64,000 bases of DNA from Nomia melanderi (lineage: Eukaryota; Arthropoda; Insecta; Hymenoptera; Halictidae), in NCBI RefSeq assembly GCF_051020985.1, contig NC_135000.1, positions 6,283,001-6,347,000 of the forward strand. Reading direction: 5' to 3'. The notes beneath the pieces were generated by a model that did not search any database, was not told the DNA's origin, and saw only the letters and a program-made list of their open reading frames with translations. How positions within the stretch are numbered: the first letter of the stretch is position 1; every line of letters starts with the position of its first letter. The translations under genes were made by a program, and so were the position numbers. Positions 1 through 10,665 of the stretch are shown piece after piece.

Positions 1-885
1 TCATACCTAATTCAATCACATTAACTTTCATTATATCTACCTCACACCAAATTCACCAAACTATATATTCAACACACAATAGAAACATACCACCATTCGC
101 ACATTATATTTCATTTGATTAAATTAACTTCCACTATACCCACTTCACGCCCAATTCAGCCACTCATCAAATCGCTAATCCCATGCTAATACGATTCTAC
201 GTGTGCCATCGAACGCTCGGTCCCAGTACTGAACTGTAGAAAGCAAAGTTGACACGTGCCCCGTGTATTAACAGCCCATTGTCGCAGACACGTTTTTACA
301 CGAGAGCGAGCTGTACGAGCATCCTAAGGTGACGCGATCCGGAATGCGCGACGCCTCTCGGGTATTCCGATCACGTGGATCGTCTCCACATTGTCTTTCC
401 CGTCTCTTAAGCGGATTTGCGTTGATCCCGGCCGAACGAGCGGTGAATTAATACGAAAAATGTGTCTCTTCTCTTCCGTTCTCGTCTTCCTTTCATCCTA
501 AAATAGTCATGTTACGATCAAATTTGATGGGAATCATCTCAGATCACCTTGTTTACTCGGGCACACGGTTACGTGGGATTATAGTGGGCTATAAACTTGC
601 GGATCACGATCTCGTCAACGGAAACGCGGCTGAATAATCGAGCACGCTCGATTTTAATCTCCAGCCGGCTCGTTGAAAGGAACGAGACGATTGTGATTCG
701 AATGGCCGAACAGATGGCCCGATACGAAGTGTAATTAAGTGCGTTTGGATCTGTGCTTCATGAGAGGAATGGGTATTGCGGCTGTTTAGTGGATGGAAAC
801 GCTGCTGTATTGCAGGATTGTTTCGGAGGAAATTAAGGGGCTTCGGTTCTTTCTTTGTTCGAGTTCTAAGAGTTTATGAATGGGT
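1..885. other. Non-coding flank, no gene recognised
   Basis: Bases 1-170 are AT-rich; about 180-780 is more balanced and CpG-containing, then the sequence runs into the tandem array at 886. No long open frame, RNA gene or repeat end was recognised. If the dunce exon at 6431-6573 is correct, this stretch lies within its downstream intron. Confidence 0.5.
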
Positions 886-1180
886 AATTTTTGTGGTTTT
901 TAATATTTTGATTTTTAAGAGTTTCTAATTATTTGAGTTTTGATTATTTATTCGTTTCTAATTATTTGATATTTTATAGACTCGAACAGGTCGATTTTTA
1001 ATAGTTTCTAATAGTTCAATTTTTGTGGTTTTTAATATTTTAATTTTTAAGAGTTTCTAATTATTTGAGTTTTGATTATTTATTCGTTTCTAATTATTTG
1101 ATATTTTATAGACTCGAACAGGTCGATTTTTAATAGTTTCTAATAGTTCAATTTTTGTGGTTTCCAATATTTCGAGTTTT
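886..1180. repeat. 132-bp tandem repeat, 2 units plus part of a third
   Basis: The phrase aatttttgtggttt starts at 886, 1018 and 1150, an exact period of 132. The first two units are nearly identical (one visible g/a change in the first 30 bases). The third diverges after about 30 bases. Composition is TTTAAT-rich with a recurring gactcgaacaggtcg core. This is a minisatellite-like duplication with no coding sign. Confidence 0.9.
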
Positions 1181-1319
1181 ACTGATTTCTGATGTTGTAG
1201 TTTGATTTTTAATAATTTCCAACGACTCGAGCTTTCTTAGTTACGAGTAGTTCGATTTTTAATAGTTTCTTTTCTAATACATCGACTAGTTATTATACTT
1301 TCTAAATATTAGGAAACTA

Positions 1320-1520
1320 TTAACCCTTTGCGGACGAATGCTGAGATCAAACTTCCATGTTTGAAATACCCAGTTGTGAACAAATGATTTAACTGTTCGA
1401 ACAGCAAGAAATCAGTACACAGTTCCTTATTCTCTATGATTTAAGCATTCAGTATTTAATTTAGCAGAATTTGCAAAAAGTTTTGTATACTTTCAACAGT
1501 TTTCGTCCGTAAAGGGTTAA
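1320..1520. mobile_element. piggyBac-type MITE (TIR CCCTTTGCGGACGAA)
   Basis: The left end reads TTAACCCTTTGCGGACGAA. The right end, reverse complemented, reads TTAACCCTTTACGGACGAAA, so the inverted ends match with one change. Both ends sit on TTAA, the target duplication of piggyBac elements, and the inverted repeats start with CCC, also typical. At about 201 bp with no open frame it is a non-autonomous copy. The superfamily call is from family knowledge of TTAA and CCC ends; no parent transposase is in the window. Confidence 0.85.
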
Positions 1521-1710
1521 GTAATTTTCTTAATCTACAATGATCCAGAGACAAAGATCAAAACGACTGTCGCCACTTTGGTGATTTTAATCCTATTATT
1601 TATATTCCTCTATTTATATTCCTTCAATTTTCAAAGCTATTCGCTATTATTTCCATAAATATTAGTTCTAGTCTAAATAGAAGTTCGCATATTTAAATAA
1701 ATAACTGTTT

Positions 1711-1931
1711 ACCTTTGTCGTGTGAGAAGTGCTTAAAGCACGTGGCCCGATGGTGGACCATAAATTAAGTGTCCCATCGCTGGCTGCACTCAGTCACAGC
1801 CGAACCATCGCGTAGAATAGTTCTTGTACTTTAAACCGTGTCTCAATAAACGTATTCTTTACTTTCCATAGCAATTTTACTGTTTCTGCCCACTGCACCT
1901 CTGATAGAAACCTCAAAATTACTACAACCTT
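1711..1931 (+). mobile_element. Candidate solo LTR of a retrotransposon
   Basis: A 211-bp block (1716-1926) begins TGTCGTG and ends ACTACA, so it has TG...CA ends. It is flanked on both sides by the 5-bp duplication acctt (1711-1715 and 1927-1931). Inside are an initiator-like ctcagtcacag near 1790 and an AATAAA near 1844, in the R-U5 order expected of an LTR read on the plus strand. A 5-bp duplication fits Gypsy or Bel/Pao families. No internal region or second LTR is adjacent, so it is read as a solo LTR. The family is not identified. Confidence 0.65.
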
Positions 1932-2722
1932 CTTTCCTATGTTAAACGCTACATGAGTAGAATTTCACATTTTCAATGAATACACGGATAAGAACATTCT
2001 CGAGTACTCGACAATTGTAAACAGAACGAGCCAAACGATCACTGAAACCAATATGCGCGGAGGTTGCCAAGAAACTGACCCTTTTCGGAGGATACTCGAT
2101 TCTCTGATACGGCTTCTCGTCGACTGTGTTTTGACGAGAGTCCACCGACACCGATGTTAATCACCAACAACATTGATGACACGTTGCGCAGGTCACACCT
2201 CGTATCGAGAATTCGGACACAGTCTCGTAACCTCAATTTGAGGGACTTTGAGGGACTAAACTCATACTTCCACGGCAAATTATGTATCCGATTTCAGATA
2301 ATAATATGTAAATCTAAATATCGAATATAAAAGATAAGGTAATAACAATGAGGAATAAAAGAAAAATATAAAACTAAAATATGTAATTTTATATAATAGA
2401 AAAATTAATATATAAGAAATCTCATATAAAAATTCGAAGAAGAATAATCTTTTGCTTAAAACAAACTTGAAATATTATATCACCAAAAATTAATTTACTC
2501 ATTTCCAACTGCTTTCTCCAACAGAATTTATAAGAGAAAGGAAATCATTAAATCCTATTCTTCATTCTATATTCTCATTCTGACCTCGTTCAATCTCTTA
2601 ATAAAAAAATACCCACACAGTCTATTACCTGAACACAAAATTTCAGGAATATATTTAAATTAGAAATTTCTTACTAATTTGAATTTAACAGTTTTCATTT
2701 TCTCTCGTTTTTGTAGTACCTC
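1932..2722. other. AT-rich non-coding, nothing recognised
   Basis: The first 350 bases are moderately GC-rich with short unrelated open frames; the remainder is AT-rich. No repeat ends, exon signals with coding continuity, or RNA genes were seen. Confidence 0.45.
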
Positions 2723-2964
2723 TTAACCCTTGCCCTATAATTTCTCAACTGTACAATACAACTACCTCATCGTTAATAATGTATCAGAAAAAGAAACAAT
2801 TCTGATGCTTATTCGATGCCTACGTTTACCCCAAAGATTAACAATTGATAGAAAAATAATATTCAATTTATACTAAAAAGAAAATAGACAACACTCGGGT
2901 TTGTCAAATTCAGTTTAAAATTTTCGTCACGGATCTGACACGATATTGTAAGTCAAAGGGTTAA
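2723..2964 (+). mobile_element. piggyBac-type MITE, CCCTTGCCCTA family, copy 1
   Basis: Starts TTAACCCTTGCCCTATAAT and ends ...AAGTCAAAGGGTTAA, about 242 bp between TTAA sites. The interior matches, in part, the copies at 4294-4517, 27976-28226, 49878-50122 and 62455-62660, for example the stretch around tgatgcttattcgatgcc and the tgtcaaattcag block. No coding capacity. The shared ends plus interior establish a family; the superfamily is inferred from TTAA and CCC. Confidence 0.8.
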
Positions 2965-3623
2965 TAAACGCAACAAATCAAAAGCTCCATTTCACTATAT
3001 AAAAAAATAAATACATTAAACCGTCGAGACACCATAAAAACACCACAAACACGTTGGTCTCCGAATATACACCATCTCTCCTAAGTGGAAACGTCCAGGT
3101 TCACGAAGTAAGCCGAAAATTATAGCAACCACGACGCAGAAGACAAGAAAAATGCGCCTAAACGAGTCGAGAGGATCAAAATAAAATGATCTGTCGTGTT
3201 CCTTTGCTTCCCGCCTTCAAGGGAATCGTGAAACACGGGGAAAAATATTAGATACGACAAAATCCTCGCAGGAACGTCGAGTGTTTCCCTTTTCCTTTTC
3301 CTCTCCTCGTTTTCCGTTGTCCACGGAACTCCGCGATCTTTATGTTTCCAGGTCCCTAATCGCCTTATCGGCGGACATTCCCTCGGCTGCGCTGTTGTCC
3401 AGGAAAAACAGGTGAACAAGAAGTCGTTAAGACGCGACAAAAAGTGTTATCAAGTTTCGCAGATGCTGCGAGCGGAGATAAAGTTTCGGCTTGGATCGTT
3501 AAAGCGTCGCAGGGCTGTTAATGTTTGCGAAAAGTTCGCGATACTTCGGACCCCCGTTAACATGCGTGCACACGGCTGATTTCCATAATGATCGTCGCCT
3601 TTTTCGTTGCACGTGGCTGTCAA
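2965..3623. other. Non-coding, nothing recognised
   Basis: Mixed composition with a CpG-containing centre (3030-3600). Short open frames here show no family resemblance and no consistent splice signals. Confidence 0.4.
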
Positions 3624-3855
3624 TTAACACTAGAACTACCGAGCATTTGATATGATTGAAATCTAATCGCTATGAATATTGTAGTAATAGATTATCTTCG
3701 ATTTCCTCAGAAAGTCATTGTAGTGAAAATTCATCGCGTGAAACTGTTTATTTTCAAAATCATTTCGAATATTCAATGCTTTGAAGATATCAATAATTGC
3801 GAAACAGAAAAACTGAAACCAGTTATTTTGACTGTTACGGTAGTTCTAGTGTCAA
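3624..3855. mobile_element. TTAA MITE, CACTAGAACTACCG family, copy 1
   Basis: The left end reads TTAACACTAGAACTACCG and the right end is its inverse, with the last TTAA mutated to tcaa. Length about 232 bp. Near-full copies are at 7234-7446 and 51177-51401, with partial ones at 11150-11216, 24540-24708, 43747-44000 and 62273-62455. The short open frame inside is shared with the 51-kb copy and is repeat sequence, not a gene. The TIR starts CAC rather than CCC, so piggyBac membership rests mainly on the TTAA sites. Confidence 0.85.
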
Positions 3856-4293
3856 TAAACGAATGTTTCGATCCACTTCGAATGGATGTTTGCCTTTTAA
3901 TGCTGCGATTACTCTGCTGATCGAAATTAGCGATTTTCGAGTATATTCTGTGATTATTGATAATTCGGAGAGATTAAATACATGAAATTAATTGAGAAGT
4001 TAGTAGTTACTTGCTGTGTGATTTGTTCGTCAACTATGATTAGTATAACTACTTTGTAATTAATATATTACTGAAGAGAGATGAAAATCTAGAGTGATAT
4101 CTAATTTGTATTCATAGGAATCGAGTAATGTTTATGTTTGTTAGATTATTTTTAAATCTTCACGAGTGTGACACATTATTATAAAGAAACGGTTAAGTTT
4201 GAAGAGTGAATGTTGAAAGAAATATTAGAGAAATGTACACTTTTCATTTTCGTAAGTTTTTGAGAAAATGAATTTAATATTGTTTTGTGATTG

Positions 4294-4517
4294 TTAATTT
4301 GACCTGCAACATCGTGTCAGACTCGTGAAAATTTTGAACTGAATTTGAAAAATCTAAATGTTATTTAATTTCTTTGAATATAAATTAAATATTACTTTTC
4401 TATTTCAATCCTTAACCTTTGCAGTGAAGATATACAAGCATAAAAATGTTTTCTTTTTCTAATAAATTGTTATTGATAAAATAGCTGTAAGAAATAGATT
4501 ATAGGGCAAGAGGTTAA
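4294..4517 (-). mobile_element. piggyBac-type MITE, CCCTTGCCCTA family, copy 2 (inverted)
   Basis: Read on the minus strand it starts TTAACCTCTTGCCCTATAAT and ends near TGACACGATGTTGCAGGTC before TTAA, matching the copy at 2723-2964 end to end with substitutions. About 224 bp. No coding capacity. Confidence 0.75.
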
Positions 4518-6430
4518 GGTAATGAAGATATATTTAATATTGTTTTAGGGATTAATGTTTCTGTACGTTTAACGCTATGAAAAATAACATTGAAAGTGAA
4601 GAAAATATAGAATACACAATATATTGGAGGAGGGATGTTTATTTTTCTGCAATTTCCTCCGTGAATGATTCTCAGACGAGCGTTACGTGTTGGGCGCTGA
4701 TGGATCTTTCGGGGGTTTAATTAAATTTCGAAATTGGAACTCGGTGATGGATTCGATGAAACGCGGTCGAATGAATTGGCGGAAGTTTACCCTGCGAAGA
4801 GTTGCATTAAAGCGTATTCTTCTCTCCGTCTTCTCATTTGTGCCCTATTACTTTTAAATTGCAAAATTCTTCTTTTTCTTTTCACTCGATGGAAGCGAAA
4901 TGGCGAGAGAAATGAAAAGACGCGAATCCATGAGTGTTCGTAACTTTTCTTTTGCCAAGCGAAATTTTAGACTAGGTTTAGGAACTATTAAAAGATTAAT
5001 AAAAACATTTAAAAAATTCTGAATTTATAAAAGAAACAAAGGAATTTAATTCTATTATTTCTTCTATCTTCTCATTATTGCTATATACTATCTCTTAATG
5101 AAAATGATCATACAAGAACTCTATTCCCACGATTTATAAAGAATGAATACTCAATTCCAAAAATATTTTTAAATTAGAATTTCGTTACCAATTTGAATTG
5201 AATAATTTCCACTTTTTCTTATTTCTGTAAAGTACTTCTTAACAAAACCAACAAAACGAGTACTCTATTTCCTTACAAGAAAATAAATTCGAAAAAAATT
5301 GTATATTAGGAATTCCTTACTAATTCAAGTTTAATAATTTTCGCTTCTTCTCGTTGTTTTTATAATACCTCTTTAGAAATTCCTGACTAATTTAGATTTG
5401 ATAGTTTCCACTTCCTATCTCTAGCTGTTTACTCATTCTAACATAAAATCTCGATCGGCACGAGAAATATAAGACCGATGATATCAGAATCACAGCAATC
5501 CGTTTCTAAGCAGCACTTTCAATTCTACAAAGCAACCCCCGCCACACTGGCAGTCCTAAACTTCAATACAAATTTTCCCCGGCGTTCAATCCGGCGGATA
5601 GCATCGACCGTTTCAGCTCCAACAAAAATTCTATCCCGTCAAATCCAATTTCCTTGTATCCGTTCGCTACGTCAGCCACCAGAAAATCGCTTATGCTCTA
5701 CAATAGGGCCAGTTAAAGCGGCAGTATTCGCGACACCTCGGGGGAAAATAAGAGAACGTTTAACCAAGACCTGCAGATTTTATGCAGTTCCTCTAATAAA
5801 AATTGTAATGAATGTTTAATAAAGTTTCTAGTTTGTTTAGAGGAGTAGAAATGTTTCCAGGCTCGCCGACGAAAGCACGAAATGTGTGTGTTAATTAAAA
5901 CTTCTTCCATTAAACTTTCTGTGACCTAACAAGCAACGTTTTTGTTGTAACAAATAAACGAAATCACAAATGGAGTGTTTCAAATTTATTTTAAACTCGA
6001 CGAATTTATTCTGTGGGAAAATAGTGTTACACAAACTTCTCTCTGGCATCGAGTGCTCGAGGAAATATATGTTGAATAAATTGCAGGTGTATAATACATA
6101 TTTTAATATTTTATGATAATTTTTAATATAAATTTCTTCGAATAAATATCTTTGTTTTTTTAATCTTTCTATCCTCACAAACAAACAGATAATAAACACA
6201 TTAACATAGTATGAATAATTCTCAACATAAAATTTCATCTAACATCTATCTCAATATTTTAATCTCCCAATTTCAATCCCTACAAATAAATAAATAACAC
6301 ATTAACTTCTTACCACAACAATTCACATCGCAAATAATTCAACTCCATTGAATCATTTCAATTACCAAATATTCCGACCGTTCGAAGAAAGGATTTGCTA
6401 GGTTAGGAATCATCAGTGGTTCTCACTCAC
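4518..6430. other. Non-coding, probable dunce intron
   Basis: About 1.9 kb of AT-rich sequence with a more balanced patch at 5450-5830. No exon with coding continuity was found. It lies directly downstream of the minus-strand donor at 6430, so it should be intronic if that exon is used. Confidence 0.5.
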
Positions 6431-6573
6431 CCGCAGATCCAAGAGTGGCGCCGCCTAGGCACGTTGCTCTGCGGAACTAGCAGCAATGGTACGGTGCCCT
6501 TCGTGCTACCGCCGTTTCCGCCGCCGTCACCGGCCGGAAGCCGAAGCTCCGGTACCTGAAGGCTGCTCATCAT
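6431..6573 (-). CDS. dnc: First coding exon of a PDE4/dunce-like cAMP phosphodiesterase (5' fragment)
   Basis: PDE4 enzymes hydrolyse cAMP; long isoforms share UCR1, UCR2 and the catalytic domain but use isoform-specific N-termini. This exon encodes 47 residues plus two bases. It starts at a double Met (6573-6568), preceded in frame by a stop at 6591-6589. It has a Gly-rich segment (residues 15-22) and ends R40-R41-R42-H43-S44-W45-I46-C47, then GG and a strong GTGAGT donor at 6430. RRHSWIC is the motif that immediately precedes UCR1 in mammalian PDE4D3, where its Ser is a PKA site (Ser13), so S44 is a likely PKA target. UCR1 and catalytic exons are not in the window and must lie further left. 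The assignment rests on this one motif, its position and the splice signal, so it is good but not certain. An alternative is an unrelated protein with a chance PKA motif. Confidence 0.75.
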
Positions 6574-6850
6574 CGACCCTGTCACGCTTCAGGTCACCAG
6601 AACGACATCTCCTCGGCGTCCCCCCCGCGGTGTCCCCTGTCGCTCATCACTGATCCCCTCTCGCCGCCCGACTGCTTTCACCGAACTGGTGCTCCCCGGT
6701 TAAGAGAAACTCCACCGGGACTAGGAAACTGACATCCTTCGTCTGTACCCGGGGATTCGATACCGTTTCACCTGGCATCCGGTGCCTGGGCCTCCGGGGG
6801 CTAAGGTAAACCCGAACCTCGTGAGTCTCGAGGATCTACTAATATCTCAG
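6574..6850 (-). promoter_or_regulatory. GC-rich 5' region of the dunce exon (UTR/promoter candidate)
   Basis: GC- and CpG-rich sequence runs about 270 bases upstream of the initiator Met, in contrast to the AT-rich surroundings. It could be 5' UTR, a proximal promoter, or both. No convincing TATA box or initiator was fixed, so the transcription start is unknown. Confidence 0.4.
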
Positions 6851-7012
6851 GCTTCGGAGTTCTGTCAAACTTTCGTAAAAGTCTGGTAATTGAGGACTTT
6901 AACCAGTTAACTGTGGAATTCAGTTGGAAAAACCTCTGGCTCTGCGCGCAATGAAATCGAAAAATGGAGCGTGTACTCGTCGAACGCAGGACGAATGCGC
7001 GTAGAGTACATT

Positions 7013-7237
7013 TTAACCCTTTGCACTCGAGAGATGACTCTCAGTCACCATTTGATTCAATGCACGGAAACTGTGAAGTTGAATATTTAGTACTTTAAAT
7101 TAAACTTTGTATTGCTATGTGAAATATTTAAATAAAATAGCTCCGTTGCTCAATTTATCTGTGAATTATATCTCTTTATATCTCTTCGAAAAGTCTTGAA
7201 TATTTCCAGTGAAGAACTTTCGAGTGCAAAGGGTTAA
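7013..7237. mobile_element. piggyBac-type MITE, CCCTTTGCACTCGA family, copy 1
   Basis: The ends TTAACCCTTTGCACTCGA and TCGAGTGCAAAGGGTTAA are a perfect 18-base inverted pair. The TTAA target site and CCC start identify it as piggyBac-type. It is 225 bp with no transposase. Its right TTAA (7234-7237) is also the left TTAA of the next element. Related copies are at 23961-24185 (same length), about 14180-14394 and about 51472-51690. Confidence 0.9.
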
Positions 7238-7446
7238 CACTAGAATTACCGAGCGTTTAATACGATTGATATGTGATCTCTATAAAAATCCTAACAATAG
7301 AGTATTTCCAGTTTCTTTGGACATTCATAGTACTGAAGTGAAACTACGTCTAAAATCATTTCAAATATTCAATGCTTTTAAGGTATTAATAACTGCGAAC
7401 AAATCGAAACTAGTCATTTTGACTGGTACGGTAGTTTTAGTGTTAA
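7234..7446. mobile_element. TTAA MITE, CACTAGAACTACCG family, copy 2
   Basis: The left end TTAACACTAGAATTACCG and right end CGGTAGTTTTAGTGTTAA are inverted with minor changes. Length 213 bp. It abuts the preceding MITE with one shared TTAA, so one element inserted into the terminal TTAA of the other. The short open frame within is repeat sequence. Confidence 0.87.
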
Positions 7447-7892
7447 TGAAGGATCAGAGTGAAATGAAGAAGAATTACATGTTTATGTGAAAAAATAAAG
7501 AATTCATCGCTGAAACAATTAGTATTGTGTCAAGCTTTACGATGACGTGTATACTCGTCAAACACAGTTAACTGGTTAAAGTTAACTGATGAAATTTCTT
7601 GAGATTCGAAGCTAGATTCTTTAATACATTGAGCACCATAGAAATTTCATCAGTATACTCATCAATTACATTATTTCACAAAATATTCAACAGAATTCCA
7701 GCTCCTCTTTCCAGTATCAGTGCTAAGTGACCCTCTAAATAAATCATAACCAAGGACTCCTCAAATATTCACACAACAAATCCACAATAATTAAGAAGCT
7801 TAATTTCCAGCCTCTTTGAAATCCGAGGTTTATGAACATCACGTTACTCCGTTCAAACTCCAACCCTTTGTAATATTTTTCATTAAACTTCA

Positions 7893-8187
7893 TCCTCACA
7901 TCATAAAATTTGTTCTATTTCCTACATCGAAATAGTTTCTCGATTCGTGAGTATCTCGATTATTAAATCCTTCTCAAAGCGTCCTTTATACTATATATCT
8001 CTCTCTCCCTCGAATCACGTCCTTTAATTTACATCTTCCCTATTTTCTCACATTATAAAATTTGTTCTATTTCCTACATCAAAGTACTTTCTCGATTCGT
8101 GAGTATCTCGATTATTAAATCATTCTCAAAGATCCGTTATATATATCCCTCGAATCTGGTCCTTTAATTTACATCTTCCCTATTGTC
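7893..8187. repeat. Direct duplication of about 150 bp
   Basis: The segments starting with the ataaaatttgttctatttcc phrase (about 7900 and about 8052) repeat in the same order: cctacatc, tctcgattcgtgagtatctc, gattattaaatc and a closing tttaatttacatcttccctatt. The second copy is slightly shorter because a ctctctctcc run is lost. Non-coding tandem duplication. Confidence 0.8.
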
Positions 8188-8605
8188 CGCGATAGGAGCT
8201 CCACATAGCTGGAGGCTGGCAGCAGCCAGCGTTCCCCAGTCGGAAATCATTGAAATTCATAGCGATTAGCGACAACGACACGCCTCATTAAGACGGATGA
8301 CAATTATTAAACACCGGGTCCACTGCTCGTTAACGTCAGCCGCCGGGCCTCTACGTTCGAGTCGCTCCCTGATGAAAGATTCTTGGCTCCTCTCATCGAC
8401 CGGACCACAGCTCGCTACCCCTTCCAACCGGCCAGTTTTTGCCGAGGATAAAACGTCAATCCCGGCCATGAGGCATGCAACGTTTACATAAGTGGGCTGA
8501 TCACGAACATTGTGCGGCGTGATACACACACATACATCTCTACTGGTCCGCGATAAACAAATATTGCGTTCGGGTGAACTACTTGATCGCTGATTTACCG
8601 TTTCG
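8188..8605. other. GC-richer patch, no gene recognised
   Basis: Open on both strands for 60-90 codons, but the products match no family I recognise and no linked splice partners were found. It could be a conserved non-coding element near the dunce exon; sequence alone does not decide. Confidence 0.35.
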
Positions 8606-9110
8606 GTTGCGGCTTATCTTGGATTCTTGTTAAGGGCTCGTAAAAAATAATTTACCGAGTCGTTCCGAAACTAGAACATTCATCAACAATTCACAATCCC
8701 AGCAATCTCTGCTTTTGATTTGAATTTTAGGTTGTACTTGCTTTGTGAGAGAAGTTTGATGAGTCAGAGTTTTCATTATTTAATTGTAAAATTGCATTAA
8801 TTGTAACTTTAATTGTAGTCGCGATAGTTTTATTGTATTAAGACTGATGAACAGTTGAAAGATTGTAACTCTCTCTCGATTTTCTATGATATTAGGTTGC
8901 AGCTTATCTTGGCTTCTTGTTAAGGGCTCGTAAAAAATAGAGATTGCTGGGAATGTGAATTGTTGATGAATGTTCTAGTTTCGGAACGACTCAATCTTCA
9001 TTTGAATTTTAGGTTGTACTTGCTTTGTGGGAGAAGTTTGATGAATCAGAGTTTTCGTTGTAGTTATTTAATTGTAAAATTGTTTTAATTGTAACTTTAA
9101 TTGTTATATT
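8606..9110. repeat. Duplication (about 289-bp period) with a 55-bp internal inversion
   Basis: The flanking parts are direct repeats: gcttatcttgg with ttgttaagggctcg at about 8613 and 8901, and tttgaattttaggttgtac at about 8721 and 9001. The middle block is inverted: gagtcgttccgaaactagaa in copy 1 (from about 8664) appears in copy 2 as its reverse complement, ttctagtttcggaacgactc, with the same flanking aattgttgatgaatg phrase reversed. So one copy carries an inversion of about 55 bp. No coding content. Confidence 0.88.
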
Positions 9111-10665
9111 CAGTAATCAGTTTTATTCATGACAGTATTAATTAAATTAGAATTAATGAACAGTTGGAAAACTGTAACTTTCTTCTAATTTTCTGTAATA
9201 TTCATCCGGGCATATGAATGAACATGTTAACCCATCTATTGATTATTAATTTGAACCTAAATTGTTACTGAATTATATACCTACTTCCTTCAACATCCAG
9301 TCATTCATTATATAGTTTCTCTAATTAGAGAGAGAAGCCAAATTATCCATTTAATGTCAAAATTATTTCGTCAACACTGTCAATCGATACATCGATTATA
9401 GTGACAGTATTCTATGGTAGATAATCGATTGCCGACACATCCTTCCACGCATGTTGATCGACGACAAGCGGACGTTTATTAATAAATCACGTAATAAGGG
9501 CGTTGCAACGCGATGCGACGCGATGCACATTAACCGCGCAGGCAGAAGCCTTTCTTTGACCCTTTCCCTGGCAGCAGCACGTGCAGTACAGCGCGGTTCA
9601 CCGAGATAAAATCACAGGTTTATTATTAATTATAGGAAACTTTGCATCGTCACCGATGCACCCGACGCGATCGTACTCCGCGATCGAGCCCCCTTGTTTT
9701 GTCGCCCCTTGTTGTGATTTCTACTTTGAAAACATCTTTTTGTGCAGAGAATAGAAAAAAGTTCGATCAGTCTATAATTATTGGCTTTCTGAATATGTTA
9801 ACCCTACCATCGAGAAGTTTCATCTTGTTAATTTATGACAGACACGAGGTTGACCAATTAGGTCGCCAGAGACGTAAATTTAAATGAAAAACAAAGAATA
9901 CAATTTTATTGAATCTTGTGTTGGAAATTAATTTATCGATTGGCTGAAAGAATTAAAAAAGTTTTTCAAGGAAAATTAACATTTTATTAATATTATATAT
10001 CTGTAACAAGAGTTATTATTATTTATGTTATTTTATTAATATTTTTAATATAGACAGAAGGTTAATTAGCTCTAAATGAATATTGAAATTAATATTTGAA
10101 GTTAACTATATTATATTACATAATATTATTAATATTTCTCATGTAATATAGTAAGTCAAGAAATTAATTATCTCTAAATTACACCTAAAAATCTATGATA
10201 CGTATCAAATCCATGCAAATGCAACGAAGTTGTCCTAATACCTCATTAACCACGTCAAATTTCAACTACTCTAGGCGATCACTAATCCCTTCCTGTCACT
10301 AATCCACCAAAAACCTGTCGAAAGTGCCAATTCTAAACATCGCTTCCCAATATTCCCTCTGTCACTAGCAAAATCACCCAATTATCCACTAATTACATGT
10401 CGGAAATTCTTCCAACGCAATCATCCTCGAAACCACCAACCACTCATCTCTAATCCCAATTCGGGGTTGAACATTTTCGTTAACAAGCGAAAGACCGTTC
10501 CCATTCTCTTGAGTCAAAGGTTCGTCGAAAATTGCAGGTGGCAGCTGGCTAATGAAAGAGGTATCCTGTTTACCGTGTAATTATCGGCACGTTAACGAAG
10601 AAAATTCGTCGTTAACGAAGGAACGTAAGTGATGGATCATGTACTATGGGAAAGATCCTAGATCT
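9111..10665. other. Non-coding, nothing recognised
   Basis: A GC-richer block (about 9440-9740) sits in AT-rich surroundings. No exon, repeat end or RNA gene was supported. Confidence 0.4.

Larger units (their letters stand above)
6899..7579. mobile_element. Outer TTAA element interrupted by two MITEs
   Basis: TTAACCAGTTAACTGTG at 6899-6915 is perfectly inverted at 7563-7579, both ends terminating in TTAA. Between them lie two complete TTAA elements (7013-7237 and 7234-7446); removing those leaves about 250 bp, a normal MITE size. The outer TIR is only 17 bp and contains the self-complementary TTAACCAGTTAA-type core, which also occurs at 24705-24716, so chance cannot be excluded. Confidence 0.5.

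Noticed and set aside
3672..3920. Similar open frames at 3.7, 7.2 and 51.2 kb (shared FKIISNIQCFEDINNC)
   Set aside because: They lie in copies of the same non-coding CACTAGAAC MITE, so the similarity is repeat homology, not a gene family.
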